Positions 19,173 to 26,900 of a DNA stretch of 27,478 bases are shown here, piece after piece. The notes beneath the pieces were generated by a model. It searched no databases and was not told the DNA's origin. It was given only the letters and a program-made list of their open reading frames with translations. Both the position numbers and the translations under genes were made by a program. The stretch is from a virus. The stretch covers positions 1 through 27,478 of the IMG/VR virus record IMGVR_UViG_3300031884_000111; one strand, given 5' to 3'. Each line of letters begins with the position of its first letter. Position 1 is the first letter of the stretch.

Positions 19173-19381
19173 ATATTCAAGAATTAGCTGGTGAAGCCAA
19201 AGGATATAAAGCCCAATTCGATTCTGGTCTTATTACTGATAAAGAATTTAAAGATTTAATTGATAGTCTTGGTATTGCTCAAAAAATTAGCGATAATGCA
19301 GATCAATTTGCACAAAATGAAGAAATTAGAGCCTATCTAATGCAAATGGTACAGCTTGCAGGACTTATCTCAAACCTTTAA
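19169..19381 (+). CDS. Hypothetical 70-aa helical protein
   Basis: ATGA start behind the lipoprotein. Sequence ELAGEAKGYKAQFDSGLITDKEFKDLI resembles short helical phage proteins found near lysis genes. It is the last gene of the rightward operon; its 3' end overlaps by 17 bp, tail to tail, the 3' end of the zinc-finger gene on the other strand. No terminator seen between. Confidence 0.6.
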   Translation: MNIQELAGEAKGYKAQFDSGLITDKEFKDLIDSLGIAQKISDNADQFAQNEEIRAYLMQMVQLAGLISNL

Positions 19382-19577
19382 TTTTTTTTAAGTTTTCTTC
19401 CATTTCCCAATCTTTTCGGCATTCTTGACTACAAAATCTTCCCTCTGGGATGGTGTCATTGCAATATAAACAATGACCACTAAAAGGATTCTTTTTTTGA
19501 TCTCGGATATTTTTAATTGCTAGATTTCTATGTAATTCTTCCATATCCGAGGCATCATCAAAATAATCAGCACTCAT
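19365..19577 (-). CDS. Small zinc-ribbon protein
   Basis: 70 aa. Four-Cys site C36-x2-C39 ... C49-x3-C53 in HCLYCNDTIPEGRFCSQECR, as in short zinc-ribbon proteins (DUF2116-like by pattern). Acidic N-terminus (DYFDDASDMEELH), charged C-terminus. Starts by ATGA overlap with the endolysin gene, ends the leftward lysis operon. Likely regulator or nucleic-acid binder; role not known. Confidence 0.65.
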   Translation of the reverse strand: MSADYFDDASDMEELHRNLAIKNIRDQKKNPFSGHCLYCNDTIPEGRFCSQECRKDWEMEENLKKIKGLR

Positions 19578-20020
19578 GCAAGGTTAGACAAGAATTCCGC
19601 AGTTTCAGCTTGTCTGCGCCTTAAAAGACCAGACAAATGCTTACCAGCAGCCATATCCCATTTATCGAACTCCTGGGCTGCGCCTTCCATGTCTCCCTCA
19701 TTAATTTTCTTTAATAAGGTAGAGCCATTAAAGTTACCTGCCCCACAATTGAATATAAAGTCCACCAGGGCATCAAATTCATTTTGAGTCATATCGGTAG
19801 TTACTTTTGCATTGACATCAGCAGCAGCCTTCTGGACATCTTTCATAAGAAATTCTTCAGCTTGTTCTTGAGTAATAGTTAAGCCTGGGTATACATCGCT
19901 GCCAGTATGTCCATAACCAATAGTCCAGGGATCGCCACCAGTAGCAGGATCAGGATAAGCAGTAAGTCTGCATCCTTCAAATTTCTCAGTAAGGTGAGCA
20001 CCATCTTTAGAATATTCCAT
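19574..20020 (-). CDS. Endolysin, GH24 lysozyme (T4/P22 type)
   Basis: 148 aa. Catalytic triad region: E15 in TEKFEGCRL, D24 in AYPDPATGG, T33 in PWTIGYGHTG; later NEFDALVDFIFNCGAGNF and LSGLLRRRQAE as in the family. It hydrolyses the MurNAc-GlcNAc bond of peptidoglycan. There is no N-terminal signal or SAR segment, so it would need a holin hole to reach the periplasm, in line with the holin candidate three genes upstream. The ATG lies one base after the overlapping stop of the Rz gene. Confidence 0.92.
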   Translation of the reverse strand: MEYSKDGAHLTEKFEGCRLTAYPDPATGGDPWTIGYGHTGSDVYPGLTITQEQAEEFLMKDVQKAAADVNAKVTTDMTQNEFDALVDFIFNCGAGNFNGSTLLKKINEGDMEGAAQEFDKWDMAAGKHLSGLLRRRQAETAEFLSNLA

Positions 20021-20439
20021 TATTTCACCATGAGGGCATTATATTTGTTAATGACATCATTTCTTTCAAGTTCAGTTATTGAGCATTGATTTGCAAACTC
20101 GATAAGAATTTCTGCATCTGACTCAGATAATCTGAGTCCTTTACTTGATATTCTAGGGGTGGTGGGTTCATTTCCTTGGGTGGCAGATTGTTGGCGCAAC
20201 CCCCTAAGTTCAGCAATAGCAACATCATAGCGGTTTTGAAGTTCATCTTTGTCCTTTTGAGTTTTTTGACTAATAGCAGCTTGGTCATTAACTACCTGAG
20301 TTTCATGCTCAACTGCTTGTCTAATCTGGTCATTAACTTGCTCTAAATACTTTGATTCATCAATTTTATGAGTAATGTATGCACTTCCCAAAGAAATACA
20401 TAGCAAAATAACAATTTTTATATATGTTGAAATAAACAT
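20020..20439 (-). CDS. Rz: Rz-like inner-membrane spanin (i-spanin)
   Basis: 139 aa. N-terminal membrane anchor (YIKIVILLCISLGSAYIT), then a long periplasmic helix (residues 30-85; KIDESKYLEQVNDQIRQAVE, QAAISQKTQKDKDELQNRYD), Gln/Pro linker, and a C-terminal part LRLSESDAEILIEFANQC. It spans the periplasm with Rz1 to fuse inner and outer membrane in the last step of lysis. A complete Rz1 gene is nested in another frame (20076-20246). TAATG overlap with the holin-candidate gene. Confidence 0.85.
   Translation of the reverse strand: MFISTYIKIVILLCISLGSAYITHKIDESKYLEQVNDQIRQAVEHETQVVNDQAAISQKTQKDKDELQNRYDVAIAELRGLRQQSATQGNEPTTPRISSKGLRLSESDAEILIEFANQCSITELERNDVINKYNALMVK
20076..20246 (-). CDS. 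Rz1: Rz1-like outer-membrane lipoprotein spanin, nested in Rz
   Basis: 56 aa from ATG 20246, chosen for the SD AAAAGGA six or seven bases before it; the frame extends to 20288 but without a site. MNFKTAMMLLLLNLGGC is a lipoprotein signal with lipobox C17, followed by the Pro-rich NNLPPKEMNPPPLEY typical of Rz1, and a short helix. It lies wholly inside the Rz gene in another frame, the classical lambda arrangement. Confidence 0.85.
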   Translation of the reverse strand: MNFKTAMMLLLLNLGGCANNLPPKEMNPPPLEYQVKDSDYLSQMQKFLSSLQINAQ

Positions 20440-20663
20440 TATTCGGTTTTTTGAGTGGCAGATTTAGCACCAATCATTATTCCAGACCCACCAAGCGTAG
20501 TAGCCAATCCCAAGCCCAGCTTATCAAAGTCAATATCGCCACCATGCCAAACATGAACAAAGCAAATAACAAGAAAACCAAATACGCAAGCAATAGAGCA
20601 AACTCTTGCAGCGCAGTAAGTAGTATTGTCATCTTCAGTCAAAATGTCTTTTAAAAGTTTCAT
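20439..20663 (-). CDS. Holin candidate
   Basis: 74 aa, two hydrophobic spans: RVCSIACVFGFLVICFVHVW (about 20-39) and LGLGLATTLGGSGIMIGA (about 50-67), charged N-terminus MKLLKDILTEDDN and polar C-terminus. Size, two spans and position right before Rz and endolysin agree with a class II holin, which would release the signal-less endolysin. No sequence family remembered with certainty, and two neighbouring membrane proteins could take the role instead. Confidence 0.6.
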   Translation of the reverse strand: MKLLKDILTEDDNTTYCAARVCSIACVFGFLVICFVHVWHGGDIDFDKLGLGLATTLGGSGIMIGAKSATQKTE

Positions 20664-21028
20664 TTTTTAGTGGTAATAGTATCTGAGCCTTTGGTAACAG
20701 TAACTTTATCGCCATCGACTGTAACTGACATAGGGGGTTCTTTGTCGGCTAAATGGTCAAGTCTTTCAATAAGTTGCTGAATAACTTGAAATTCTGGTTT
20801 TTCTTCTTTTTCAGTAGTTCCAGAAACTGCATTCATCATATTGATAATAGCCATGATTGCACCACCAGCCATACCAATAACCGCAGCAATTTTAGCGGTA
20901 TCTAAAAAAATACTAGCTGCAACAGAAATAACAATAATAGCGGTAATATAAGCAAGACCATGTTTACCAATAGATCGACCAGCTACTTCTTTGGCTGAAT
21001 CAAAAGAGGATTGATTTTCTTCTTGCAT
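20660..21028 (-). CDS. Hypothetical membrane protein in lysis region
   Basis: 122 aa from ATG 21028; a TTG at 21049 is in frame but lies in the A-rich end of the upstream gene. Two hydrophobic parts: LAYITAIIVISVAASIFL and IAAVIGMAGGAIMAIINMM, followed by a polar tail with a repetitive beta-like end (SVTVDGDKVTVTKGSDTITT). Neither start has a good SD; translation may depend on coupling or slippage at the nine A before it. ATGA overlap with the holin candidate. It might be a second holin or an antiholin. Confidence 0.6.
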   Translation of the reverse strand: MQEENQSSFDSAKEVAGRSIGKHGLAYITAIIVISVAASIFLDTAKIAAVIGMAGGAIMAIINMMNAVSGTTEKEEKPEFQVIQQLIERLDHLADKEPPMSVTVDGDKVTVTKGSDTITTKK

Positions 21029-21029
21029 A

Positions 21030-21227
21030 TTATTTTTTTTTGGAAACAATCTTTTTTGTAGCTACCTTTTTAACAATTTTTTTAGTTGCTGGCTTTCGAG
21101 TAGTTGCTTTTTTGACTGTGGGTTTTTTCTTAGGAATTGGAAATTCTGGTACTGAAAGATTAATTGTGTAATTAGTTTCAGGCTTTGCAGATTTTCTTTG
21201 AAGTAACGCACAAATAGTTTTAAACAT
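21030..21227 (-). CDS. Lys-rich basic protein, 65 aa
   Basis: Starts by TAATG overlap with the coiled-coil membrane gene. After FPIPKKKP the last 28 residues are Lys/Arg/Thr/Ala-Pro repeats (VKKATTRKPATKKIVKKVA), like the tails of histone H1-type bacterial proteins; the end KKK is coded by nine consecutive A. Very basic, so nucleic-acid or membrane binding is likely. Odd among lysis genes. No family recognised beyond composition. Confidence 0.6.
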   Translation of the reverse strand: MFKTICALLQRKSAKPETNYTINLSVPEFPIPKKKPTVKKATTRKPATKKIVKKVATKKIVSKKK

Positions 21228-21490
21228 TATTTGTCTGCCTTTTTTTCAAGTTTATCGAAGATTTTTCCTAATACATCATCAATTCTATCAAGTCTGGCAT
21301 TAATATCTTCTTTTTTTACATAAGAATTGGGAAGCATTACCTCAAGATTTTTTAAATCTTTGGCTAATTGCCCCTGGGATTTACTTAAATTATCTTGACT
21401 TTTAGCGATGCTATTAGTCCAATAACCAATAAAACCGCTAGTTATAAAATAAAGCAAAGTCAATCCACCGAAGATCGCTTCCCAAGACAT
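21227..21490 (-). CDS. Membrane-anchored coiled-coil protein, 87 aa
   Basis: N-terminal span AIFGGLTLLYFITSGFIGYW, then a Ser/Gln/Lys helix and NSYVKKEDINARLDRIDDVLGKIFDKLEKKADK, a C-terminal coiled coil. Such short phage proteins with a YV-x-K/R-x-D...RID...L motif occur near lysis and tail genes; function not established. ATG follows the previous stop by 2 bp. Confidence 0.6.
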   Translation of the reverse strand: MSWEAIFGGLTLLYFITSGFIGYWTNSIAKSQDNLSKSQGQLAKDLKNLEVMLPNSYVKKEDINARLDRIDDVLGKIFDKLEKKADK

Positions 21491-21492
21491 TT

Positions 21493-21720
21493 TTATTGAA
21501 CTGTAGAAGTTGCTGGATCAGCAGCAGAAGCATCTACAGAAGCATCTACAGTAGCAGGAGCATCTGTAGAGGCAACTTGAGCAGCTTGAGCAGCTTGAAT
21601 TTGAGGGGCAGCTTGGGCTTTCAATGGATCAATTAAATGAGCCACTTCTTCATAAGGCTTTTTAATTAAATGTTGAAAAATAGCTTCTACAAGTTCTTGA
21701 GAAAGGTTAATTAAGTTCAT
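21493..21720 (-). CDS. Hypothetical 75-aa phage protein with Ala-rich tail
   Basis: SD AAAGGA before ATG 21720. N-terminal 38 residues (NLSQELVEAIFQHLIKKPYEEVAHLIDPLKAQA) match a short phage motif (L-x-L...KxPYExVAxLI...) seen near tail/lysis genes. The rest is Ala/Thr/Asp/Gln low complexity (STDAPATVDASVDASAADP). Role unknown. First gene of the lysis block, 46 bp after the tail gene, in a gap with a small GGGA/TCCC hairpin. Confidence 0.6.
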   Translation of the reverse strand: MNLINLSQELVEAIFQHLIKKPYEEVAHLIDPLKAQAAPQIQAAQAAQVASTDAPATVDASVDASAADPATSTVQ

Positions 21721-21766
21721 TTTTGTCCTTTAAAGTTTAGGGATTATTCCCATGTAATAGTATATA

Positions 21767-22108
21767 TTAAGCTGCTTGTGTATTCCAAGGCAAAGGTGTT
21801 ACTGCTGGGCTAACAGGTGGATTGACGATTGATGCAATTTGACCATCAACACAAGCCTGTGTGTTAATTACCAAGTTAGGTTCAGCTTGAATCCATCCCA
21901 ATACCTGAGCTTGTGTAAGCTGTGCGTATGGCGTTGGAGTAGCTGTTGTATCAATCGTAAACTGGCTTGAACCAGCAATTGACGCTGTGTTAGTGCCGTC
22001 TGTACCAGTTACCAAATACTGAGCTAATACTACATACTCATTAATTGGTGCGGGTGGAGAAGGAAGTGTGGACATTGAAGTAATTGTCCAAGTGTATGTA
22101 TTTGCCAT
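21767..22108 (-). CDS. Small tail-associated protein (DUF7936-like)
   Basis: 113 aa. Beta-rich N-terminal part (TYTWTITSMSTLPS, YVVLAQYLVTGTDGTNTASI), then TPTPYAQLTQAQVLGWIQAEP and a Pro-rich end PAVTPLPW. The FTPY-x-x-LT-x-x-QVLGW and closing PLPW pattern is a phage tail-fibre-neighbour family (DUF7936 as I recall it). Placed right after the S74 fibre gene (2 bp), so probably a baseplate or fibre accessory. Confidence 0.6.
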   Translation of the reverse strand: MANTYTWTITSMSTLPSPPAPINEYVVLAQYLVTGTDGTNTASIAGSSQFTIDTTATPTPYAQLTQAQVLGWIQAEPNLVINTQACVDGQIASIVNPPVSPAVTPLPWNTQAA

Positions 22109-22110
22109 TT

Positions 22111-23883
22111 TTATGCTCCTAATTTAGCTTTGAGTGCAGTTACTTCTGCAGATAGTTCTTGGATGGCTGCTGTTAATGTAGCAACGAGGAATGAAGTATC
22201 TACACCTTGATAGATTGGTTTACCTTCAGAATCAACCGCATCTTTTTCGCCAACAACGCAATCAGGAACTACCTCTTGAAGTTCGTGAGCAATAAATCCT
22301 TGACCAGTAGAGTTGTCTGAAAGCCATGTATAAGTGCAAGGTTTTAATTGTGCAACTTTATCTAAAGCATTGGTCATTGGCTGAACATTGGTTTTTAATC
22401 TATGGTCAGAAATTGATAAATAAGAAGTTGTTGTTGAAGTGGCGCAAGTAATATAACCAGCTAAAGTTGAAGATGATGTTCTAAAATATATTTGGTCACC
22501 AGTAGAATTTGTTTGGGCGCAAGATAAAGAAGCACCAGTTGAAGCACCTAAAGATAGTCTAGCGGAATTTTGACTTGAAGTACCAGCATACCAAGTTCCA
22601 TTGTTATCACAATATGCTCTAGGATTACCATCACCATCAGATAACACAATGTAGTTACTTGCTGTACGGATGTCTAGACCGCCTTGATTTCCTGAATAAG
22701 AACCTAAGATGGTGTTTTTTGTTCCTGTGGTTACAGCAGAACCAGCACCATAAACAGCACCAAGAACACCACTACCAACAAATGTATTTTGGCTTCCTGT
22801 TGTTAAAGCATTACCAGAACCAAATCCAACTAAAGTATTGTTTCCTCCAGTTGGAGTTTGACCAGCGTAAGCACCAACAATGGTATTTCCACCTGTAGTT
22901 GCAGCATATCCAGCAACATAACCAATAAACACATTTGAAGCTGTATTTGCACTATATCCAGCTTGATAACCTACTGCTGTGTTATTAGATGCGGTGGTGT
23001 TTTGATTTAATGCTTGATTACCTAATGCTGTGTTGTTACTACCTGTAGTGTTTGATTGAAGCGCAAAATTACCAAAAGAAGCATTTGCGCCACCAGTTGT
23101 ATTATTAACTAAAGATAATTGTCCAAAAGCAGCACCTTGATTACCTGTGGTATTTGATTGTAATGCACTTCTTCCAAAAGCAGTATTTTGAATACCTGTA
23201 GTATTTGCTTGTAATGCTAATGATCCTACAGCACAAACATCCCCTGTGGTATTTGAATAACCAGCTTGATAGCCAACGGCAGTATTAGGTGTGCCTGTAG
23301 TATTACTGTATAAGGATTGATAACCTACTGCTGTGTTATTAGATGCGGTGGTGTTAGCTTGAAGTGAAAAATCACCCACACCCACATTAAATCCACCAGT
23401 AGTAAGGTTGATTAAAGCGCCACGACCAAGAGCATTATTGTTAGTACCTGAAGTTAAACTTGATAAAGCATATCTTCCAATAGCAGTATTAGAGTTTCCT
23501 GTATAAGCAGTAGAAAGCGCATTGCTACCTACCGCAGTTGAAAGAACATCAGTTCCGTTACCCTTACCAACAGTAAGACCTGATATAGAAGCATCATTAG
23601 CTAAAGTTAATGTAGTGCCGTTAAAGGTCATATTGGCAGAGCCAGCCAATGAGCCGCTAGAATTGTATTGGACTTGGGTATTTGAGCCACCAATAGTGCC
23701 TGTAGCTTTTGTAGCTAAAACTTGAACATTTCCAGAATTATCTTTATAGAATAATTTGCCATCAGTAGCATTAATAGCAAGTTCAACTCCAAGTGAAGTG
23801 GTAGTTAAATTGCTTGCAGATGGAGTATTACCAGTAGTAGTACTGCCATAAATCAGGATGGGGGAAAATCCGCTTTGAGCCAT
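22111..23883 (-). CDS. Tail fibre/spike with C-terminal S74 chaperone domain
   Basis: 590 aa. Residues about 130-400 are tandem beta-repeats of the form N-T-A-x-G-x-x-A-L-x-x-N-T-T-G (for example NTAVGYQAGYSNTTG), as in YadA-like stalks and phage fibres. Residues about 490-590 are a peptidase S74 intramolecular chaperone: S491-D-H-R-L-K (autocleavage point), TYTWLSDNSTGQGFIAHELQEVVP, and a closing heptad LTAAIQELSAEVTALKAKL. The chaperone helps trimer folding and is cut off. SD AAAGGAATT before ATG. It lies after the giant fibre, so the two may make one adhesion device. Confidence 0.85.
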   Translation of the reverse strand: MAQSGFSPILIYGSTTTGNTPSASNLTTTSLGVELAINATDGKLFYKDNSGNVQVLATKATGTIGGSNTQVQYNSSGSLAGSANMTFNGTTLTLANDASISGLTVGKGNGTDVLSTAVGSNALSTAYTGNSNTAIGRYALSSLTSGTNNNALGRGALINLTTGGFNVGVGDFSLQANTTASNNTAVGYQSLYSNTTGTPNTAVGYQAGYSNTTGDVCAVGSLALQANTTGIQNTAFGRSALQSNTTGNQGAAFGQLSLVNNTTGGANASFGNFALQSNTTGSNNTALGNQALNQNTTASNNTAVGYQAGYSANTASNVFIGYVAGYAATTGGNTIVGAYAGQTPTGGNNTLVGFGSGNALTTGSQNTFVGSGVLGAVYGAGSAVTTGTKNTILGSYSGNQGGLDIRTASNYIVLSDGDGNPRAYCDNNGTWYAGTSSQNSARLSLGASTGASLSCAQTNSTGDQIYFRTSSSTLAGYITCATSTTTSYLSISDHRLKTNVQPMTNALDKVAQLKPCTYTWLSDNSTGQGFIAHELQEVVPDCVVGEKDAVDSEGKPIYQGVDTSFLVATLTAAIQELSAEVTALKAKLGA

Positions 23884-23907
23884 ATTAATTCCTTTTAGCC
23901 ATTATAT

Positions 23908-26900
23908 TTAAAAAGAGCCACCTGAGATACCCCCAGTAATAGCATTATTGGTGTAATTGTAAGTAAGTCCAGTATTTGTGTATTGTGCTGTATTTCCTGT
24001 TGCAGAAGAAGCAAAAGTAATATAGTTTGTTGCGCCTGATCCAGCAGCAAGATTTAAGTTTGCTGCATTAGTCGCATTAGTGACTGCGGTAGTTCCAATG
24101 ACTGAAACCACTTGTGCTGCGGTAGCTGCGGTAAAGGCAGAAGTCCCATTGCCATAAGCCAGACCTGTCAGAGTTGCAACTCCAGTACCACCATTTCCAA
24201 CTACTAAAGTACCGCCTAAAGTGATAGCACCAGCAGTCGCAGTAGAGGGTGTCAAACCAGTAGTACCAGCACTAAATGTGCTTACAAAGTTTCCAGATAA
24301 AGCACTTGTAGGAATGGTGGTTGATGCGGTCATGGCTGAAGTGCCATTACCATAAACATATCCAGTAAGGGTAGTTGCTCCAGTACCGCCAGATGCAGCC
24401 CCTAGAGTACCTGCCAGGGTAACTGCGCCACCTGTAGCAGTACTGGGGGTTAACCCTGATAAGCTAGTCTGGAAGCTAGTTACTTCACCAGTACCATTGA
24501 CTGCAATAGTAATACCACCAGAACTATTAGTAACTGAGATACCAGCACCAGCAGTAATAGTTGCAAGGGTATAGCCAGTACCATTACCAATTAATAATTG
24601 ACCATTAGTAGGGGTAGTTGAAAGATTTGTACCACCATTGGCTATTGGTAATGTTCCAATACCACTTAATAATTGTGCAGTAGTAGCTACAGTATGAGCA
24701 GATGTACCATTGCCATACAAAATACCAGTTAATGTTCCTGCTTCACCTGTGCCACCATAGAGTGCTCCAATAACATTACCATTCCATGTTCCATTTGTAT
24801 ATGAACCAGCCCAAGAAAGAGTATTAGTAGACCAAGAAGCATTGCTTGGTGCGACATTATGATAATCCCAAGTACCAGCAGCATTAGAATTGGTTAATAA
24901 TGAAACTTGTATAAATGCACCAGACTGAGTTGTACAAATAGTTGTACCAGAATTGTTTTTAACAACAATTGTTCCAGATGATTGATTATTGTTGAATGTA
25001 AATAATGCACCATTAGGTAATGTTGTTGCATCTGGCAATTGAATTGTTTGTCCACCAGAACCAGTAATTACCCAATTTTGAACTGATGAAGCGGTTAAAA
25101 TAATAGTTGTGCCACTTGCTGCTTGATTTGTAAATCCTTCAAATAAGCAATTTGTACTAATGTTGCCATTGGAATCTTTAACTACAATACCACTTGAAGC
25201 ATTTGTATTATTAGCAAGAGCAGTCGCTACTCCAGTACCTAAGCCAGTAATAGAAGTTACTGATGGGGTTACAGTTGTATTAGAAGCTGCGGTCAATTGA
25301 CCTTGTGCATTAACAGTAAATGTTCCAACTTGAGTTGCAGAACCATAACTTCCAGCAGTTACCGCAGTATTTGAAATAGCAATGGTTACTGGAGAACTAC
25401 CATTAAATGATGTTCCAGATAATCCAGTTCCAATGGTTAAAGCATTTGGAGTATCAGCAGTTACAGTAGTTGATCCACCTAAACTGACCGCATTTCCATT
25501 AATGGTGATTGAACTATAGGTCAACCCACTATTAGGAATGGTTGCATTAATCTGATTAGGAGCAATACTAATAGTAGTATTTGAAGCTGCTGTAAGTTGA
25601 CCTTGAGCATTTACTGTATAAGTTGGTACAGTACTAGCCGATCCATAAGAAGCAGCAGTAACACCGCTAGATGCCAGGGCAATAGTTACTGCACTTCCAC
25701 CATTGTATGAAGTACCAGAAAGGCTTGTTCCAATAGTCAATGTAGCCAAGTTGCTACCTAGGGAAATCCCTGATATGGTTGAATTTGCTAACTGAGCATT
25801 AGTAATTGTTCCGCTTAATGCGGTAGTTGGAATTGTGGTCGAAGCAGTTACATTGCCAGTAGTGTTATTGGCATACATATAGCCAGTAAGACCAGTAACC
25901 GCTAAATTGGTAGTGGTTAAATTAGTAAATGTTTCGGAAGAAGAACCTGGTACTTTTTCCCAAACTCCACCAGTAAAGATTGCCCAATCTCCCACATTCC
26001 ATCCAGATACACCATTTAAGGTGGTATTGCCAGCAGTAGAAACTACATAGTAATAACCCTGAGTTCCAACCGAAGAAGTCAAAGTTGGGTTATTAGTTGA
26101 AGCATTCCATGTACCCTGATAAGCAGGAGCATTGGTAGGCTGAGTGCTTACTGAAGTAATTTGACCTTGACTATTGACAGTAATAACTGGAATAGTTGAA
26201 GCATTACCATAAGTTCCAGAAGTAACACCAGAATTAGCAATGGCAATTGTTACTGGAGATGATCCATTAAAAGATGTTCCAGATAGACCTGTACCAATCG
26301 TAAGGGCATTAGGAGTGTCTGCGGTGACTGTAGTAGAACCGCCAAGACTAACAGCATTACCATTAATGGTGATACTAGAATTTGTTAATCCAGAATTAGG
26401 AATAGTGGCATTAATTTGGCTCGGAGCAATACTAATTGCTACCGAACTAAGCGCAGTTAATTGTCCTTGAGCATTGACAGTTGCTTCCAAAGTATTTGAA
26501 GCTGAACCATAACTTCCTGCGGTAACTGTGGTATTTGCTAAAGCAATGGTGGTGGCGATAGAACCATTGTAGGAAGTGCCAGAAAGACCAGTTCCAATAG
26601 TTAAGGTTGGTATGGTAATTCCAGTTAAAGCCAAGGTTGCAGAAGCACGATTTAGGGCTACTGCGGTTGTTCCAATATAGACAGTCGAATTTCCTAAGAC
26701 TGTCGAAGGAATTGTGCCAGTAAGATTTCCAGCAGTTAAATTGGTTAAATTTGCGCCTGAAACCGCACCGAAAAGACCAGACCAAGTACCTGTAGTGACA
26801 GTTCCAGTAGTGGTTAAACTGGTTGATCCAGCTAAAGGACTAGCCCCAATTGAGTTATAAGAAATAGTATAAGCAGTTGCACCATTAAAAACTACAGGAG

